Below are positions 8,782-17,847 of a DNA stretch of 64,000 nucleotides, piece by piece. The notes beneath the pieces were generated by a model, which worked only from the letters and a program-made list of their open reading frames with translations, had not been told where the DNA came from and did no database searches. The stretch comes from an uncultured Piscinibacter sp. (GTDB taxonomy: Bacteria > Pseudomonadota > Gammaproteobacteria > Burkholderiales > Burkholderiaceae_C), in contig NZ_CALFYO010000019.1 of the NCBI RefSeq assembly GCF_937952055.1, forward strand, positions 62,001-126,000, written 5' to 3'. The first letter of the stretch is position 1. The number at the start of each line of letters is the position of its first letter. Made by a program: the position numbers and the translations under genes.

Positions 8782-9126
8782 ATGCACGCCGGGCGGTCAT
8801 TCGCTGAGGTGGGCTGCCTGCAAAGCGACGATTGGAGTTGGTTCTGCGACTTCTGGTTCGACACCGCCGTGACCGAGATCCGGCTCGTCGACCAAGCCAA
8901 GTTCTCTACCCTGGTTGCGACCCTGCGGCGTGAGACCACACGGCGCGTCGCGATTGACGGCGCGGTGCGCGATCGTGGAGTCGACACCGACAACCCATGG
9001 GTCGCCAATCTGCAACGATCGCTCATGGGTGCGGGCATCGACGCGGGACGCATTGTCGTCGGCGAACTCGGTCGGGCGGGGATGTACCACGCACGACGCG
9101 TCGAGGTGCTGATCGGGCCGCCGTGA
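8782..9126 (+). CDS. Hypothetical protein with OmpA-like C-terminal pattern
   Basis: A 114-residue protein whose second half has the spacing of an OmpA-family peptidoglycan-binding domain end: RVAIDGAVRDRGVDTDNPWV, then NLQRSLMGAGIDAGRIVVGE and a final RRVEVLI. The canonical Asp and Arg contacts are only partly present, so a decayed or divergent OmpA-like domain is the best guess. The start follows GGGAGA. There is no signal peptide, so an exported N-terminus may have been lost. A strong hairpin follows at 9158. Confidence 0.4.
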   Translation: MHAGRSFAEVGCLQSDDWSWFCDFWFDTAVTEIRLVDQAKFSTLVATLRRETTRRVAIDGAVRDRGVDTDNPWVANLQRSLMGAGIDAGRIVVGELGRAGMYHARRVEVLIGPP

Positions 9127-9157
9127 AGCCGCCGCTTGCGGTGCGCCGACTCGATCC

Positions 9158-9179
9158 GCGCGCCCCAACCGGGGCGCGC
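9158..9179 (+). terminator. GC-rich hairpin, probable terminator
   Basis: Perfect 9-bp stem GCGCGCCCC / GGGGCGCGC with a 4-base loop AACC, 31 bases after the stop of the small gene ending at 9126. It lacks a T-run, so termination strength is uncertain. Confidence 0.5.
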
Positions 9180-9355
9180 TCTGCACGCGCAGCCGTCGAG
9201 CCGAAAGCCGTGACCGGGGCGCTCTGCACGATAGCAGGACCAAGCGTCGCCACCGCGCCAAAGTCCGGCGCTAACGCCGACCACGCACTCGCGCTCGACA
9301 ACTTCGATTGGCACCCAGTCGCCTGCATTGCGGCAGTCCGATCAAGACCGCAGAT

Positions 9356-9684
9356 GTCTCCTCAGGGTCGTGTTGAGCGGGCCGCGGTAAGCAGAAGCGG
9401 CCGGTCATGCCGGCTTGCTGGGGAACGGCGGTTGAGTGACCGGTGTCGGTGGTGAGGCTGTCAGTCGAAGCCGGCGACCTTCAATGACCCGCAGTTCAGT
9501 CTTATGCGCCTGCTCGCTATCGGCCCCCGACCGATCCCGTTGCGGTAGGAACTGACGCTGGCTCTTGAGACGCTGCGTCGAGGGCAGAAAAGCTCATCGG
9601 CAGACAGTCCTCGATCCGAGGAGTTCCGAACTTAATTGCTCACGAGCCGCTGCGTTTTCCGATCTTTGTTCGAGTTGCCGAACT
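9356..9684 (-). repeat. Right arm of the long inverted repeat
   Basis: Reverse complement of 1171-1543, lacking about 44 bp present in the left arm. The inner edge starts GTCTCCTCAGGGTCGTGTTG and the outer edge ends near TTGCCGAACT. The two arms enclose about 7.8 kb. Confidence 0.9.
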
Positions 9685-10405
9685 TCTCTGTTGTATCGAC
9701 TGAAGTCCGTCGACACTTGTCGATCCCCTGCCTTGGCGGGTGTCCGATGTGGATTGAAGTCCGTCGAGGACATCCGGCGCCACGTGACCTTTCCTCATCA
9801 CGATCTCTCACTGGCGGCTCAAGACTGGACTGAGTCACTCGGGGACGGCTGCCTGAGGGGCGGCGACGGCCGTCAGCGGTCATCTGACGATCGACGACTT
9901 GTGCGACTGCTCAACCTTCAGGACCGGGTACTTACCGGCGGTGGCAACAAGCCCGCATTGAAGGACCGATATCGCTCGGGGCGTACTGGCACTTCCGACC
10001 CAAACCGGCCCGTCGGACTTCTCCGAAGCTGCCCGTCGTTCCGCGCCGGCACTTCGCGCTTCGCATCCACAAAGCAGCCAGTCGTGACTACCGGCAGCCG
10101 GCCAAAGCCGGTCCTTCATGACTCGCTCTCAGTCCGCGCCAAGTAACGCCTACGAGTGACAGGTTTCAGGCGACCAATCCGCCGGGTTCGTTGGCTCGAC
10201 CCGGTCAGAACCGTCCGGTCGTCAGGTGATGCCCGCAGGCGAACGGACAGCCCGGTGGTGAAGCGTCACGACCGATCCTCTCGTGACACGTCCGAGCCCT
10301 CACTGATGCGCCGAGTCGCTGAAGCCATGCCGAGCCCAGGTCGCGGCCCCCAGCCGTGCGAACATCGCTCTCCACGATCATCAACTTTCGCCGGAGAAGG
10401 CCACG
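9685..10405. other. Gene-free stretch
   Basis: About 720 bp between the right repeat arm and the serine hydrolase gene. Frames are open on both strands but give no recognisable domain and mostly Arg/Ser/Pro-rich translations. A 12-base unit GAAGTCCGTCGA occurs twice, about 54 bp apart (9702 and 9755). Nothing else supports a feature. Confidence 0.5.
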
Positions 10406-11584
10406 ATGAACAGCCTCGACACTACGGCCTTGCACGCCGCCATGCAGACCCAGGTCGATCTGGGATTTCTGCCCGGCGTATCTACGGCGCTGCTTCGCGG
10501 CGGCGAGGTGTCGGACCTCTTCGTCTACGGATTTGCCGACAAGGAAGCCAGCATCGCCTTGCGCGAAGATCACATCTTTCGGGCGTTCTCCAACACCAAA
10601 CTGGTCACCTCTTGTGCCGTGCTCCTTCTGTGGGAAGAAGGCAGATTCGACTTCGACGACGCCATCGAGAAATACATTCCAGAGCTTGGCAAGCGCCAGG
10701 TTCTGCGGCCAGGTGCAGCCAGCATCGAAGACACCGAGCCGGCCAGCACATCCATCACCATCCGGCAGTTGATGACGCACACGTCCGGGCTGACCTACGG
10801 CATCTTCGACCCGACCACGGTTCTTGCCAAGGCGTACGGCAAGGCTGGATTGCGTCACCCTGGCAGGCCGTTGAAGGACTTCATCGCGGACTTGGCTCCG
10901 CTTCCCCTTGCCTTTCAGCCCGGTGAGCGCTGGGAGTATTCCGTCGCCACTGATGTACTCGGCCGCCTCATCGAAGTCATATCGGGGCAGACATTCGGCG
11001 CCTTCATCTCGAGCCGCATCTTCGAACCCCTGGGGATGGTGGACACGGACTTCTACGTCCCCGAATCCAAGACCAGTCGACTCGCTTCGCTTTACGTCGG
11101 GGTTGACATCACGAATCCGACGACGGCAGGTCTCATGCGCGCCGATGCCGCGCCCTATCCTGGCGCCTACTTGAAACGTCCAGCTTTCGAGTCGGGAGGA
11201 GGGGGCCTCGTCACGACGCTGGGTGACATGGTTCGGCTGGTACACAGCATGTTGCCTGGGGGGCCGCCACTCCTGAAGCCCGGGACCATCGACATGATGT
11301 CGACCAATCAATTGCCCGATGGCATGTGGGTCGAATTCCCGAACATGCCGCCCTTTGTCGGACGGGCATTTGGATTGGGCTCGTCAGTCGCCGTGCACCC
11401 TGGTCCTTACGATCCGCAGGAGGTCACCGGAGAAGTCTCCTGGGGCGGTCTGGCCGGAACCGTCTGGTGGTTCAACCCTCGCCTTGACATCGCTGGTGTC
11501 CTGATGACCCAACGGTATTACGGACAGGGAGGCTTGCACACGATCGCGTTCAGGAAGGAGGCCTACAAGGCCCTCGGCTACTAG
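10406..11584 (+). CDS. Serine hydrolase, class C beta-lactamase / family VIII esterase type
   Basis: A 392-residue cytoplasmic protein (no signal peptide) of the beta-lactamase superfamily. The nucleophile motif S62-N-T-K65 sits in HIFRAFSNTKLVTSC, the HTSGLTYG stretch is at about 125-132, and the tyrosine motif is Y178-S-V, as in family VIII esterases such as EstB rather than the Y-x-N of true AmpC. A GGGG near residue 265 and a late SWGGLAGT segment fit the third motif region. Such enzymes usually hydrolyse short-chain esters. The ATG at 10406 is preceded by GGAGAAGG at good spacing. It lies alone between the repeat-bracketed block and the IS91-type element. Confidence 0.88.
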   Translation: MNSLDTTALHAAMQTQVDLGFLPGVSTALLRGGEVSDLFVYGFADKEASIALREDHIFRAFSNTKLVTSCAVLLLWEEGRFDFDDAIEKYIPELGKRQVLRPGAASIEDTEPASTSITIRQLMTHTSGLTYGIFDPTTVLAKAYGKAGLRHPGRPLKDFIADLAPLPLAFQPGERWEYSVATDVLGRLIEVISGQTFGAFISSRIFEPLGMVDTDFYVPESKTSRLASLYVGVDITNPTTAGLMRADAAPYPGAYLKRPAFESGGGGLVTTLGDMVRLVHSMLPGGPPLLKPGTIDMMSTNQLPDGMWVEFPNMPPFVGRAFGLGSSVAVHPGPYDPQEVTGEVSWGGLAGTVWWFNPRLDIAGVLMTQRYYGQGGLHTIAFRKEAYKALGY

Positions 11585-11942
11585 TCCAACTGCCCGTGGA
11601 TCACTTTCGGTTCGGCACTGTTGCTCGGGCTTCTTCCCTCGAGTACGACCTTCTCCTGCTGCGCCAAGTGGCCCTTCGCTGTCGCGAGGGCAATCTCTGC
11701 CACGGGTCGAAGTGACTCGCCCGCGAGCGACAGCTTGCGGGCATTGAGCCCTCAACGTCGGCTATCCGGCGATGAATCCAATGGGTCGGCCGTCTCAAGC
11801 CGACCCATCAGCGCCATTCGCGGCCCTGAACTCGCCGCCCTGAAGCTGCCGGCGGACACCCCGCAGTCCCCGTAGGCGCCCCCGCAGCGGAGGGCACACG
11901 TCGGAGGGCAGCACTCAAGGCGATTGAGGCGTAGCGCGCGGC
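11585..11942. other. Gene-free stretch before the IS91-type transposase
   Basis: About 360 bp with no supported gene. It holds a perfect 10-bp inverted repeat, ATGGGTCGGC / GCCGACCCAT, at 11781-11808 with an 8-base loop. This could end transcription of the hydrolase gene or belong to the origin end of the IS91-type element; I cannot tell which. Confidence 0.5.
11781..11808 (+). terminator. Perfect stem-loop (terminator or IS end structure)
   Basis: 10-bp perfect stem around the loop CGTCTCAA, 197 bases after the hydrolase stop. No T-run follows. IS91-type elements carry subterminal hairpins, so an IS role is equally possible. Confidence 0.4.
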
Positions 11943-13450
11943 TTGAGACCTTCCGAGTCCCAACCTCGGGAGCCTTGCGTGCAAGCCATCGGCCGGCAGC
12001 CCCAGCGGGCGCCCGATGGCGCGCCGCTCCACTACGAACGCCACCGCCCCGAGCAGATGACGCTGCATCGCCTGGTGCAGCAGCATGCCGCCAGCTTCAT
12101 CGCCCACACCGAGGCCAGCACCGGCGCCGAGTTGCCTCGATTCATCAAGGACGAGTTCGACGCCTTCCTGGAGTGCGGCATCCTGGCCCACGGCTTCCTC
12201 AGGTTGCGCTGCGGCGAGTGCGGCCACGACAAGCTGGTCGCATTCAGCTGCAAGCGGCGCGGGTTCTGCCCGTCATGCGGCGCGCGCCGGATGTCGCAGA
12301 CCGCGGCGCACCTGGTCGATCACGTCATCCCGCATGTGCCGGTGAGGCAATGGGTGCTGTCGCTGCCGATCCCGCTGCGCGTGCTGCTGGCCGCGCAGCC
12401 CGAGCTGGTCACGCCGGTGCTGCAGGTGGTGCAGCGTGTGGTCACGCGCCATCTGCTGGACGCTGCCGGTCTCAAGGCCGACGAAGGCCACGGCGGCGCC
12501 GTCACGCTGATCCAGCGCTTCGGCTCGGCCGCCAACTTGAACATCCACCTGCACTGTCTGGTGCTGGACGGCGTGTACCGGTGCGGCGGCGATGGTGTGC
12601 CGGTACTCGTCCAAGCCGGTGCGCCCAGCGACGACGAACTGCACGCGCTGCTGCACACGGTCATCCCCGGGCTGATGAAGATGCTCACGCGCCACGGCGT
12701 GCTGATTGAGGAGATGGGCCAGATCTACCTGGCCGATCCCAACGCCGATGGGGATGATGCGCGCACCCTGCGGCCACTGCAGGCGGCGGCCGTTACCTAC
12801 CGAGTCGCCTTCGGCCCCCGCGCCGGGCAGAAGGTGCAGACCCTCAGGGGCGCGATGCCGCGCGAGAGGGCAGCGCGGCTGCCTTTGTGCGCCGATGTCG
12901 ACGGCTTCAGCCTCCACGCGGCCGTGCGGGTGCAAGCCACGATCGCAAGCGGCTGGAGCAACTGTGCCGCTAGTTCACCCGGCCGGCGCTGTCCGACGAA
13001 CGGGTGCAGATCAACGCCGCCGGCCAGGTGGAGCTCAAGCTCAAGACACCGTGGCGCGATGGCACCACGCACCTGGTCATGAGCCCGCTGGAACTCATGC
13101 AGCGGCTGGCGGCGCTGGTGCCGCGGCTACACCTGATCAGGTTCCATGGGGTGCTGGCGCCGAGCGCGAAGCTGCGGCCTCTGGTGGTGCCGCAAGGCCC
13201 ACCCGTACAAGCACAGGCGGCAACCGAGGCTGCAGCCGGCGCCGAGCGCGAAGTCGAGCCTGTCCAGGCTCGGCCGCACCGCATCAACTGGGCACGGCTG
13301 CTCGAGCGGGTCTTCGACATCGACATGCAACTCTGCCCGAACTGCGGCGCCGGGGAACTGAAGATCATCGCGGCCATCCTCGAGCGGGCGGTGATCGAGA
13401 AGACCCTGACTCACCTGGGCCTGGATCCGCAGCCGCCACCCCGGGGGCGG
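11943..13450 (+). pseudogene. IS91-family transposase, frameshift plus nonsense codon
   Basis: The first frame (from TTG 11943) gives the zinc-binding N-terminus: LRLRCGECGHDKLVAFSCKR and GFCPSCGARR, a C-x2-C ... C-x2-C arrangement. Next comes the HUH-type part NLNIHLHCLVLDGVY. Near 12920-12945 the match moves to another frame, which reads HDRKRLEQLCR, a TAG stop at 12971-12973, then FTRPALSDERVQINAAGQVE and the usual C-terminus (PHRINWARLLERVFDIDMQL, CPNCGAGELKIIAAILERAV). In relatives the residue at the TAG is Tyr (LCRY.TRPA), the presumed catalytic tyrosine, so the enzyme is dead twice over. The natural stop is also lost in the GAGCCGCCT repeats. Confidence 0.88.
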
Positions 13451-13756
13451 GCGCGCGAGGCTGGGCACGACCGAAGCCGCCTGAGCCGCCTGAGCCGCCT
13501 GAGCCGCGCTGGGCCGCGCTGGGCCGCCGGGGTGGTGCTGCGCCGCCCGCGGAATCGACGCCGCAAGACTCCGGGTCAACCCCCTGATGTCGAGGTCGAA
13601 CGAACTCCAGGCCAAACGTCGCGTGCCGGCCGAACCGGGGCAAGGCAAGGGCCCAGGTGCCAGTTCCCAGCCCTGCGGACCGACATCGGCCGCCCACGCA
13701 GGCGTGACTCGGGCGGCCAAGATGCCCGAGATGCCCAAGATGCCGTTTGAAATTCC
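13406..13756 (+). repeat. IS91 3' end, copy A (direct repeat with 21414-21755)
   Basis: 351 bp starting CTGACTCACCTGGGCCTGGA and ending TTTGAAATTCC. Identical by eye to the copy at 21414-21755, apart from an extra 9 bases (one more 'GATGCCCGA'-type unit near 13730). This copy is attached to the transposase gene. Confidence 0.92.
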
Positions 13757-13853
13757 CATGCGCCGGTGCGGTGCCGTCGCAGGCGCTGTGTACGCCAGCG
13801 CACCGACGCGGGGCGCGTGCACGCCTAGGCTGCGTCATCACGCATCCCCCTCC

Positions 13854-15620
13854 ATGGCCACCCTCAAGCGCCATCCTCGAGACATTGCAGACCCCGCAGG
13901 CAGCGGCCATCTGGCGGGCCGCTCGACGGAAGCCCGGCGCCGGCAGCGGCTGCTGCAGGCCGGCGCCCTGCAGAGTGCGATCCTCAGCAGCGCCAACTTC
14001 TCGAGCATCGCCACCGACGCCGCCGGCGTGGTGCAGATCTTCAACGTCGGTGCCGAGCGCATGCTCGGCTATGCGGCCGCCGACGTCGTCAACCGGCTCA
14101 CGCCGGCCGACTTCTCCGACCGCGAGGAAGGCATCCGCCTCGCCGCGGAGCTCAGCCTCGAGACCGGGACGGCGATCTCGCCGGGTTTCGAAGCGCTGGT
14201 CTTCAAGGCATCGCGCGGCATCGAGGACATCCACGACCTGACCTACGTCTGCAAGGACGGCAGCCGTCTGCCGGCGGTCGTCTCGGTGACGGCGCTGCGC
14301 GACGCGCGCAACACGATCATCGGCTACCTGCTGATCGGCACCGACAACACGGCGCGCAGGAAGGTGGAGGCCGAGCGCGAGCGGCTCGACCAGATCCTGC
14401 GCGACACCAACCTGGAGCTGCAGGAGGCCAGGATCGCCGCGGATCGGGCCAACCAGGCCAAGTCGGACTTCCTCTCCAGCATGAGCCACGAGCTGCGCTC
14501 GCCACTGAACGCGATCCTCGGCTTTGCGCAGCTGCTCGACTCGGGCTCACCGCCGCTGACCGAAGCGCAGAAGAGCAGTGTCGACCAGATCCTGCAAGCC
14601 GGCTGGTACCTGCTGGAGCTCATCAACGAGGTGCTCGACCTCAGCCTCATCGAGTCGGGCCGGCTGTCCCTGTCGATCGAACCCCTCTCGCTGCCCGAGG
14701 TGCTCGCCGACTGCGAGGCGATGATCGGGCCGCAGGCCCGCCAGGGCGGCATCGCCATCTCGTTCGACACGTGGGACAGTCTGCCGTCCGTCCAGGCCGA
14801 CCGCACCCGCGTCAAGCAGATCCTGGTGAACCTGCTGTCCAACGCGATCAAGTACAACCGCGTCGGCGGCAGCGTCGAGGTCAGTTGCCGGCGTGCCGCA
14901 GGCGGCGGCGTTCGTGTCAGCCTGCAGGACACCGGCGAGGGCCTGTCGGCCGCCAAGCTGGCCCATCTGTTCGAACCCTTCAACCGGCTCGGCCAGGAGG
15001 CGGGTGCCGAGCAGGGCACGGGCATCGGCCTCGTCGTCTGCAAGCAACTGGTGGCGCTGATGGGCGGCGAGATCGGCGTCGAGAGCACGGTCGGCGTCGG
15101 CAGCGTGTTCTGGATCGAGCTGCCTGCGGCCACCGGCACCGGCATGCGCGCGGAACCGGAACCGGTCGAGCGCCCGCCGCCGCACCTGGCGGCAGGCGAT
15201 CCGCTGATGCGCACCGTGCTGTGCGTCGAGGACAACCCGGCCAACCTCCTGCTGGTCGCGCGGCTGCTGGCGCGCCGGCCGGACATCCTGCTGCTGAGCG
15301 CGAAGGACGGCCGGCGCGGCATCGAAATGGCGCGCGAGTCGGCGCCCGACCTGATCCTGATGGACATCAACCTGCCGGGCATCAGCGGCAACACCGCCCT
15401 GCGCATCCTGGCCGGCGACCCCGCCACCGCCCACATCCCGGTGGTCGCGCTGAGCGCGAACGCCATGCCGCGCGACGTCGAGAAGGGCCTGAAGTCGGGC
15501 TTCTTCCGCTACCTGACCAAGCCGATCAAGGTGTCCCAGTTCCTCGAGACCGTCGACCTGGCCCTGGACGAGGCGCGCCTGCGCAGTGCCAGGCGCGATG
15601 CCGAGTCCTCCATGCCCTGA
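13854..15620 (+). CDS. PAS-domain hybrid histidine kinase with receiver
   Basis: 588 residues. A PAS domain (about 38-165) is followed by a coiled-coil linker. The phospho-acceptor H-box is FLSSMSHELRSPLNAILGF with H212, then come the ATPase N-box (ILVNLLSNAIKYN, about 323-335) and the G boxes (DTGEGLS, GTGIGL). A C-terminal receiver domain (about 453-575) has phospho-acceptor D504 in LILMDINLPG and the conserved Lys in YLTKPIK. There is no transmembrane segment, so it should sense a cytoplasmic signal. The ATG at 13854 is the first Met after the IS end; the frame stays open upstream but only through IS sequence. The stop is 2 bases before the next regulator gene. Confidence 0.9.
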   Translation: MATLKRHPRDIADPAGSGHLAGRSTEARRRQRLLQAGALQSAILSSANFSSIATDAAGVVQIFNVGAERMLGYAAADVVNRLTPADFSDREEGIRLAAELSLETGTAISPGFEALVFKASRGIEDIHDLTYVCKDGSRLPAVVSVTALRDARNTIIGYLLIGTDNTARRKVEAERERLDQILRDTNLELQEARIAADRANQAKSDFLSSMSHELRSPLNAILGFAQLLDSGSPPLTEAQKSSVDQILQAGWYLLELINEVLDLSLIESGRLSLSIEPLSLPEVLADCEAMIGPQARQGGIAISFDTWDSLPSVQADRTRVKQILVNLLSNAIKYNRVGGSVEVSCRRAAGGGVRVSLQDTGEGLSAAKLAHLFEPFNRLGQEAGAEQGTGIGLVVCKQLVALMGGEIGVESTVGVGSVFWIELPAATGTGMRAEPEPVERPPPHLAAGDPLMRTVLCVEDNPANLLLVARLLARRPDILLLSAKDGRRGIEMARESAPDLILMDINLPGISGNTALRILAGDPATAHIPVVALSANAMPRDVEKGLKSGFFRYLTKPIKVSQFLETVDLALDEARLRSARRDAESSMP

Positions 15621-15622
15621 CC

Positions 15623-16438
15623 ATGGAACAGCGAATCCTCGACGCGCGCATCCTGATCGTCGACGACCAGGATGCCAACGTGCGCCTGCTCACCCGCATG
15701 CTCGAGGAGGCGGGCTACACCCGCGTCAGCGCGACCGCGGCACCGACGGAGGTCTGCGCGATGCACCGCCGCGACGCCTACGACCTGATCCTGCTCGACC
15801 TGCAGATGCCGACCATGGACGGCTTCGCCGTGATGGCGGCGCTGAAGGCCGGCGACGACAGCGGCTACCTGCCCGTCATCGTGCTGACCGCGCAGCCGGG
15901 CCACAAGCTGCGGGCACTGCAGGCCGGTGCGAAGGACTTCATCAGCAAGCCGTTCGACCTCGTCGAGGTGCGCACGCGCATCCACAACATGCTGGAGGTC
16001 CGGCTGCTGTACCGGATGCTCGCCGAGCACAACCTGTTGCTGGAGCGCACCGTGGCCGAGCGCACCGCCGAGTTGCGCGAGAGCGAGGCCCGCTACCGTG
16101 CGCTGACCGAGCTGGCGTCCGACTGGTACTGGGAGCAGGACGAGTCCGGCGAGTTCACCAAGGTGTCCGGTCCGGTGCTGGAGATGCTCGGCATCCGTGT
16201 CGGGCCGCTGCTGTCCGACCCGGCGCCGCTCGCCGACGACGGCTGGGACCCCGCGCAGCGGCAGGACCTGCTGGCCAGGATCGCCGATCGCCAGCCCTTC
16301 CTCGACTTCCTGTTCCAGCGCACCCGCGCCGATGGATCGCGGCAGCAGTTCCGCGTCAGCGGGCAGCCGATGCTCGACCAGTACTGCCGCTTCATCGGCT
16401 ACCGCGGTGTCGGCGTCGAAGTCATGCCGGGTAACTAG
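15623..16438 (+). CDS. Response regulator with PAS output domain
   Basis: 271 residues. The N-terminal receiver has the acidic pair in ILIVDDQDANV, phospho-acceptor D59 in LILLDLQMPTMDG and K109 in FISKPFD. A coiled coil (about 118-150, VAERTAELRESEARYRAL) leads to a PAS domain (ELASDWYWEQDESGEFTKVS). There is no DNA-binding, GGDEF or kinase domain, so output may be through a partner. It starts 2 bases after the hybrid kinase stop, and its own stop overlaps no gene but is followed at once by the Crp-like gene, so the three are probably one operon and one signalling path. Confidence 0.9.
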   Translation: MEQRILDARILIVDDQDANVRLLTRMLEEAGYTRVSATAAPTEVCAMHRRDAYDLILLDLQMPTMDGFAVMAALKAGDDSGYLPVIVLTAQPGHKLRALQAGAKDFISKPFDLVEVRTRIHNMLEVRLLYRMLAEHNLLLERTVAERTAELRESEARYRALTELASDWYWEQDESGEFTKVSGPVLEMLGIRVGPLLSDPAPLADDGWDPAQRQDLLARIADRQPFLDFLFQRTRADGSRQQFRVSGQPMLDQYCRFIGYRGVGVEVMPGN

Positions 16439-16439
16439 C

Positions 16440-17207
16440 GTGCGCGCGGTCCCTGCCGCTGCACGCGTGCATTCGCCGAGCGAGAACAACCTCATCGCCG
16501 CGTTGACCGATGCCGAACTGGCGCCGATCGTCGCCTCGCTGGAGCGGGTGTCGATGCGGCTGGGCGATACGCTGTACGAAGCCGGGTCGCCGATGCGGCA
16601 TGCCTACTTCCCGACCACGTCCGTGGTTTCGCTGCACCACGTCATGGCCTGCGGGGCGAGTGCCGAGGCGGCCGGGGTCGGTCGGGAAGGCATGGTCGGC
16701 ATCGCGCTGTTCACCGGCGGAGTGAGCGCGACGGGTTCTGCCGTGGTGCGCTCCTCCGGCTGGGGCTACCGCATGGACGGCGTGTCCCTGGCGCGTGCCT
16801 TCGAGGCCGAGTGCAGCATGCGGCGCGTGCTGCTGCGCTACATGCAGGCACTGGTCACGCAGATCGCGCAGACGGCGGTCTGCTACCGCCACCACACCAT
16901 CGAGCAGCAGCTCAGCCGCTGGCTGCTGTCGACGCTGGAGCGGCTGCCCACCGGCGAACTGGTGATGACGCAGGAGCTGATCGCCAACCTGCTCGGGGTG
17001 CGGCGCGAAAGCATCACCCAGGCGGCCTGCGCGCTGCAGGATGGCGGCTACATCCGCTACCGGCGCGGGCACATCACCGTGCTCGACGCCGGTGGGCTGC
17101 GGACCCGCGCCTGCGAATGCCATGCCGTCGTCACGGCAGAGTTGCGCCGACTGCTCGGCCCGGACGACGGCGCGACGACCACCGCCTGCGGCGCCGCCCG
17201 CGGGTGA
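16440..17207 (+). CDS. Crp/Fnr family transcription regulator
   Basis: 255 residues from a GTG at 16440, one base after the upstream stop. The N-terminal part is a cyclic-nucleotide-binding-type beta barrel (DTLYEAGSPMRHAYFPTTSV, typical of the Crp subgroup with 'aYFP'). The C-terminal part is a winged helix with TQELIANLLGVRRESITQAA as the helix-turn-helix. No Fnr-type Cys cluster is present near the N-terminus, so direct oxygen sensing is unlikely. Its place directly behind the kinase and response regulator suggests it is the DNA-binding end of, or is controlled by, that system. Confidence 0.85.
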   Translation: MRAVPAAARVHSPSENNLIAALTDAELAPIVASLERVSMRLGDTLYEAGSPMRHAYFPTTSVVSLHHVMACGASAEAAGVGREGMVGIALFTGGVSATGSAVVRSSGWGYRMDGVSLARAFEAECSMRRVLLRYMQALVTQIAQTAVCYRHHTIEQQLSRWLLSTLERLPTGELVMTQELIANLLGVRRESITQAACALQDGGYIRYRRGHITVLDAGGLRTRACECHAVVTAELRRLLGPDDGATTTACGAARG

Positions 17208-17213
17208 TGCCCG

Positions 17214-17760
17214 TCAACGCGCCTCGCGTTCGGGCTGCCGATGCCGGCCGAGCGCGGCGATGAACTCCGTCAGCGCCTCGTCGACGTCGGTGCCGGTGAA
17301 GACGCCGGGGTCCGGCCGGCCATCGGGCAAGGTCGCGGCGACGCCGGCCTGGTCGAGCCAGGCGCTCGAGGCCGCGAGGCGGAGAAGGGTCTTTCCGTGC
17401 CGGTGCTGGGCCACGATGAACTCCAGCACCTCGACCTGGCTGCCCGGGCGCCGCGTCCCACCCCGCCGTCCGGCAGCACCATGCCGTCGAACAGCACCGG
17501 CGGGGCGTTCTCGAACGTTGCCGTGGCCTGCAGGCCCGCAGCGGCGCGCGAGTTGACCGGCCCGAGCCGCGCCGCGATGAAGTGGACCTTCACGCCGGCG
17601 TTGCGCAGCCCGGCCTGGATCATCGACACCGCAGCACCATCGACGCCGTCCGCGATCAGGATGGCCACGCTGCGCGTGCGGACGCTGCCGTCGCCGGGCG
17701 GCGCGCGGCGGGCGCGTCCCGACGCGGCGGTGAGAAGCTGCGTTAGATCCAGCGCAAGGC
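17214..17760 (-). pseudogene. Large-subunit catalase, C-terminal DJ-1/PfpI-like domain remnant
   Basis: On the minus strand one frame reads SVAILIADGVDGAAVSMIQA ... VKVHFIAARLGPVNSRAAAG ... PPVLFDGMVLPDGG. Near 17455 the match continues in a second frame: VLEFIVAQHRHGKTLLRLAA ... VAATLPDGRPDPGVFTGTD ... FIAALGRHRQPEREAR, ending at 17214. This is the C-terminal flavodoxin-like domain of HPII/KatE-type catalases. The catalase core (about 550 residues) is absent upstream and there is a frameshift, so this is a decayed 3' end only. Confidence 0.75.
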
Positions 17761-17847
17761 TGCCCGGGCACGGGCAGGCTGGCACGATCACGGCGCGCCG
17801 TGTCCACCGAAGTACCAACGTCCCATGGGCCGGGCGGTCCTCGCCGG

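Larger units (their letters stand above)
11943..13756 (+). mobile_element. IS91-type (rolling-circle) insertion element, inactivated
   Basis: Covers the transposase gene and its 3' flank up to TTTGAAATTCC at 13756. The right end is set by comparison with the partial copy at 21414-21755, where identity stops at the same point. The left end is not defined; it lies at or before the TTG start at 11943. Near the end is a short tandem repeat: GAGCCGCCT three times, then GCTGGGCCGC twice. IS91-family elements lack terminal inverted repeats, in line with what is seen. Confidence 0.8.

Noticed and set aside
9702..9766. Two copies of GAAGTCCGTCGA about 54 bp apart, considered as a CRISPR start.
   Set aside because: Only two short units, no further repeats at that spacing and no cas genes.
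13475..13525. Tandem GAGCCGCCT and GCTGGGCCGC units, considered as a CRISPR or satellite array.
   Set aside because: Units are directly adjacent without spacers, and the same stretch occurs in both IS91 ends; it is part of the IS end.
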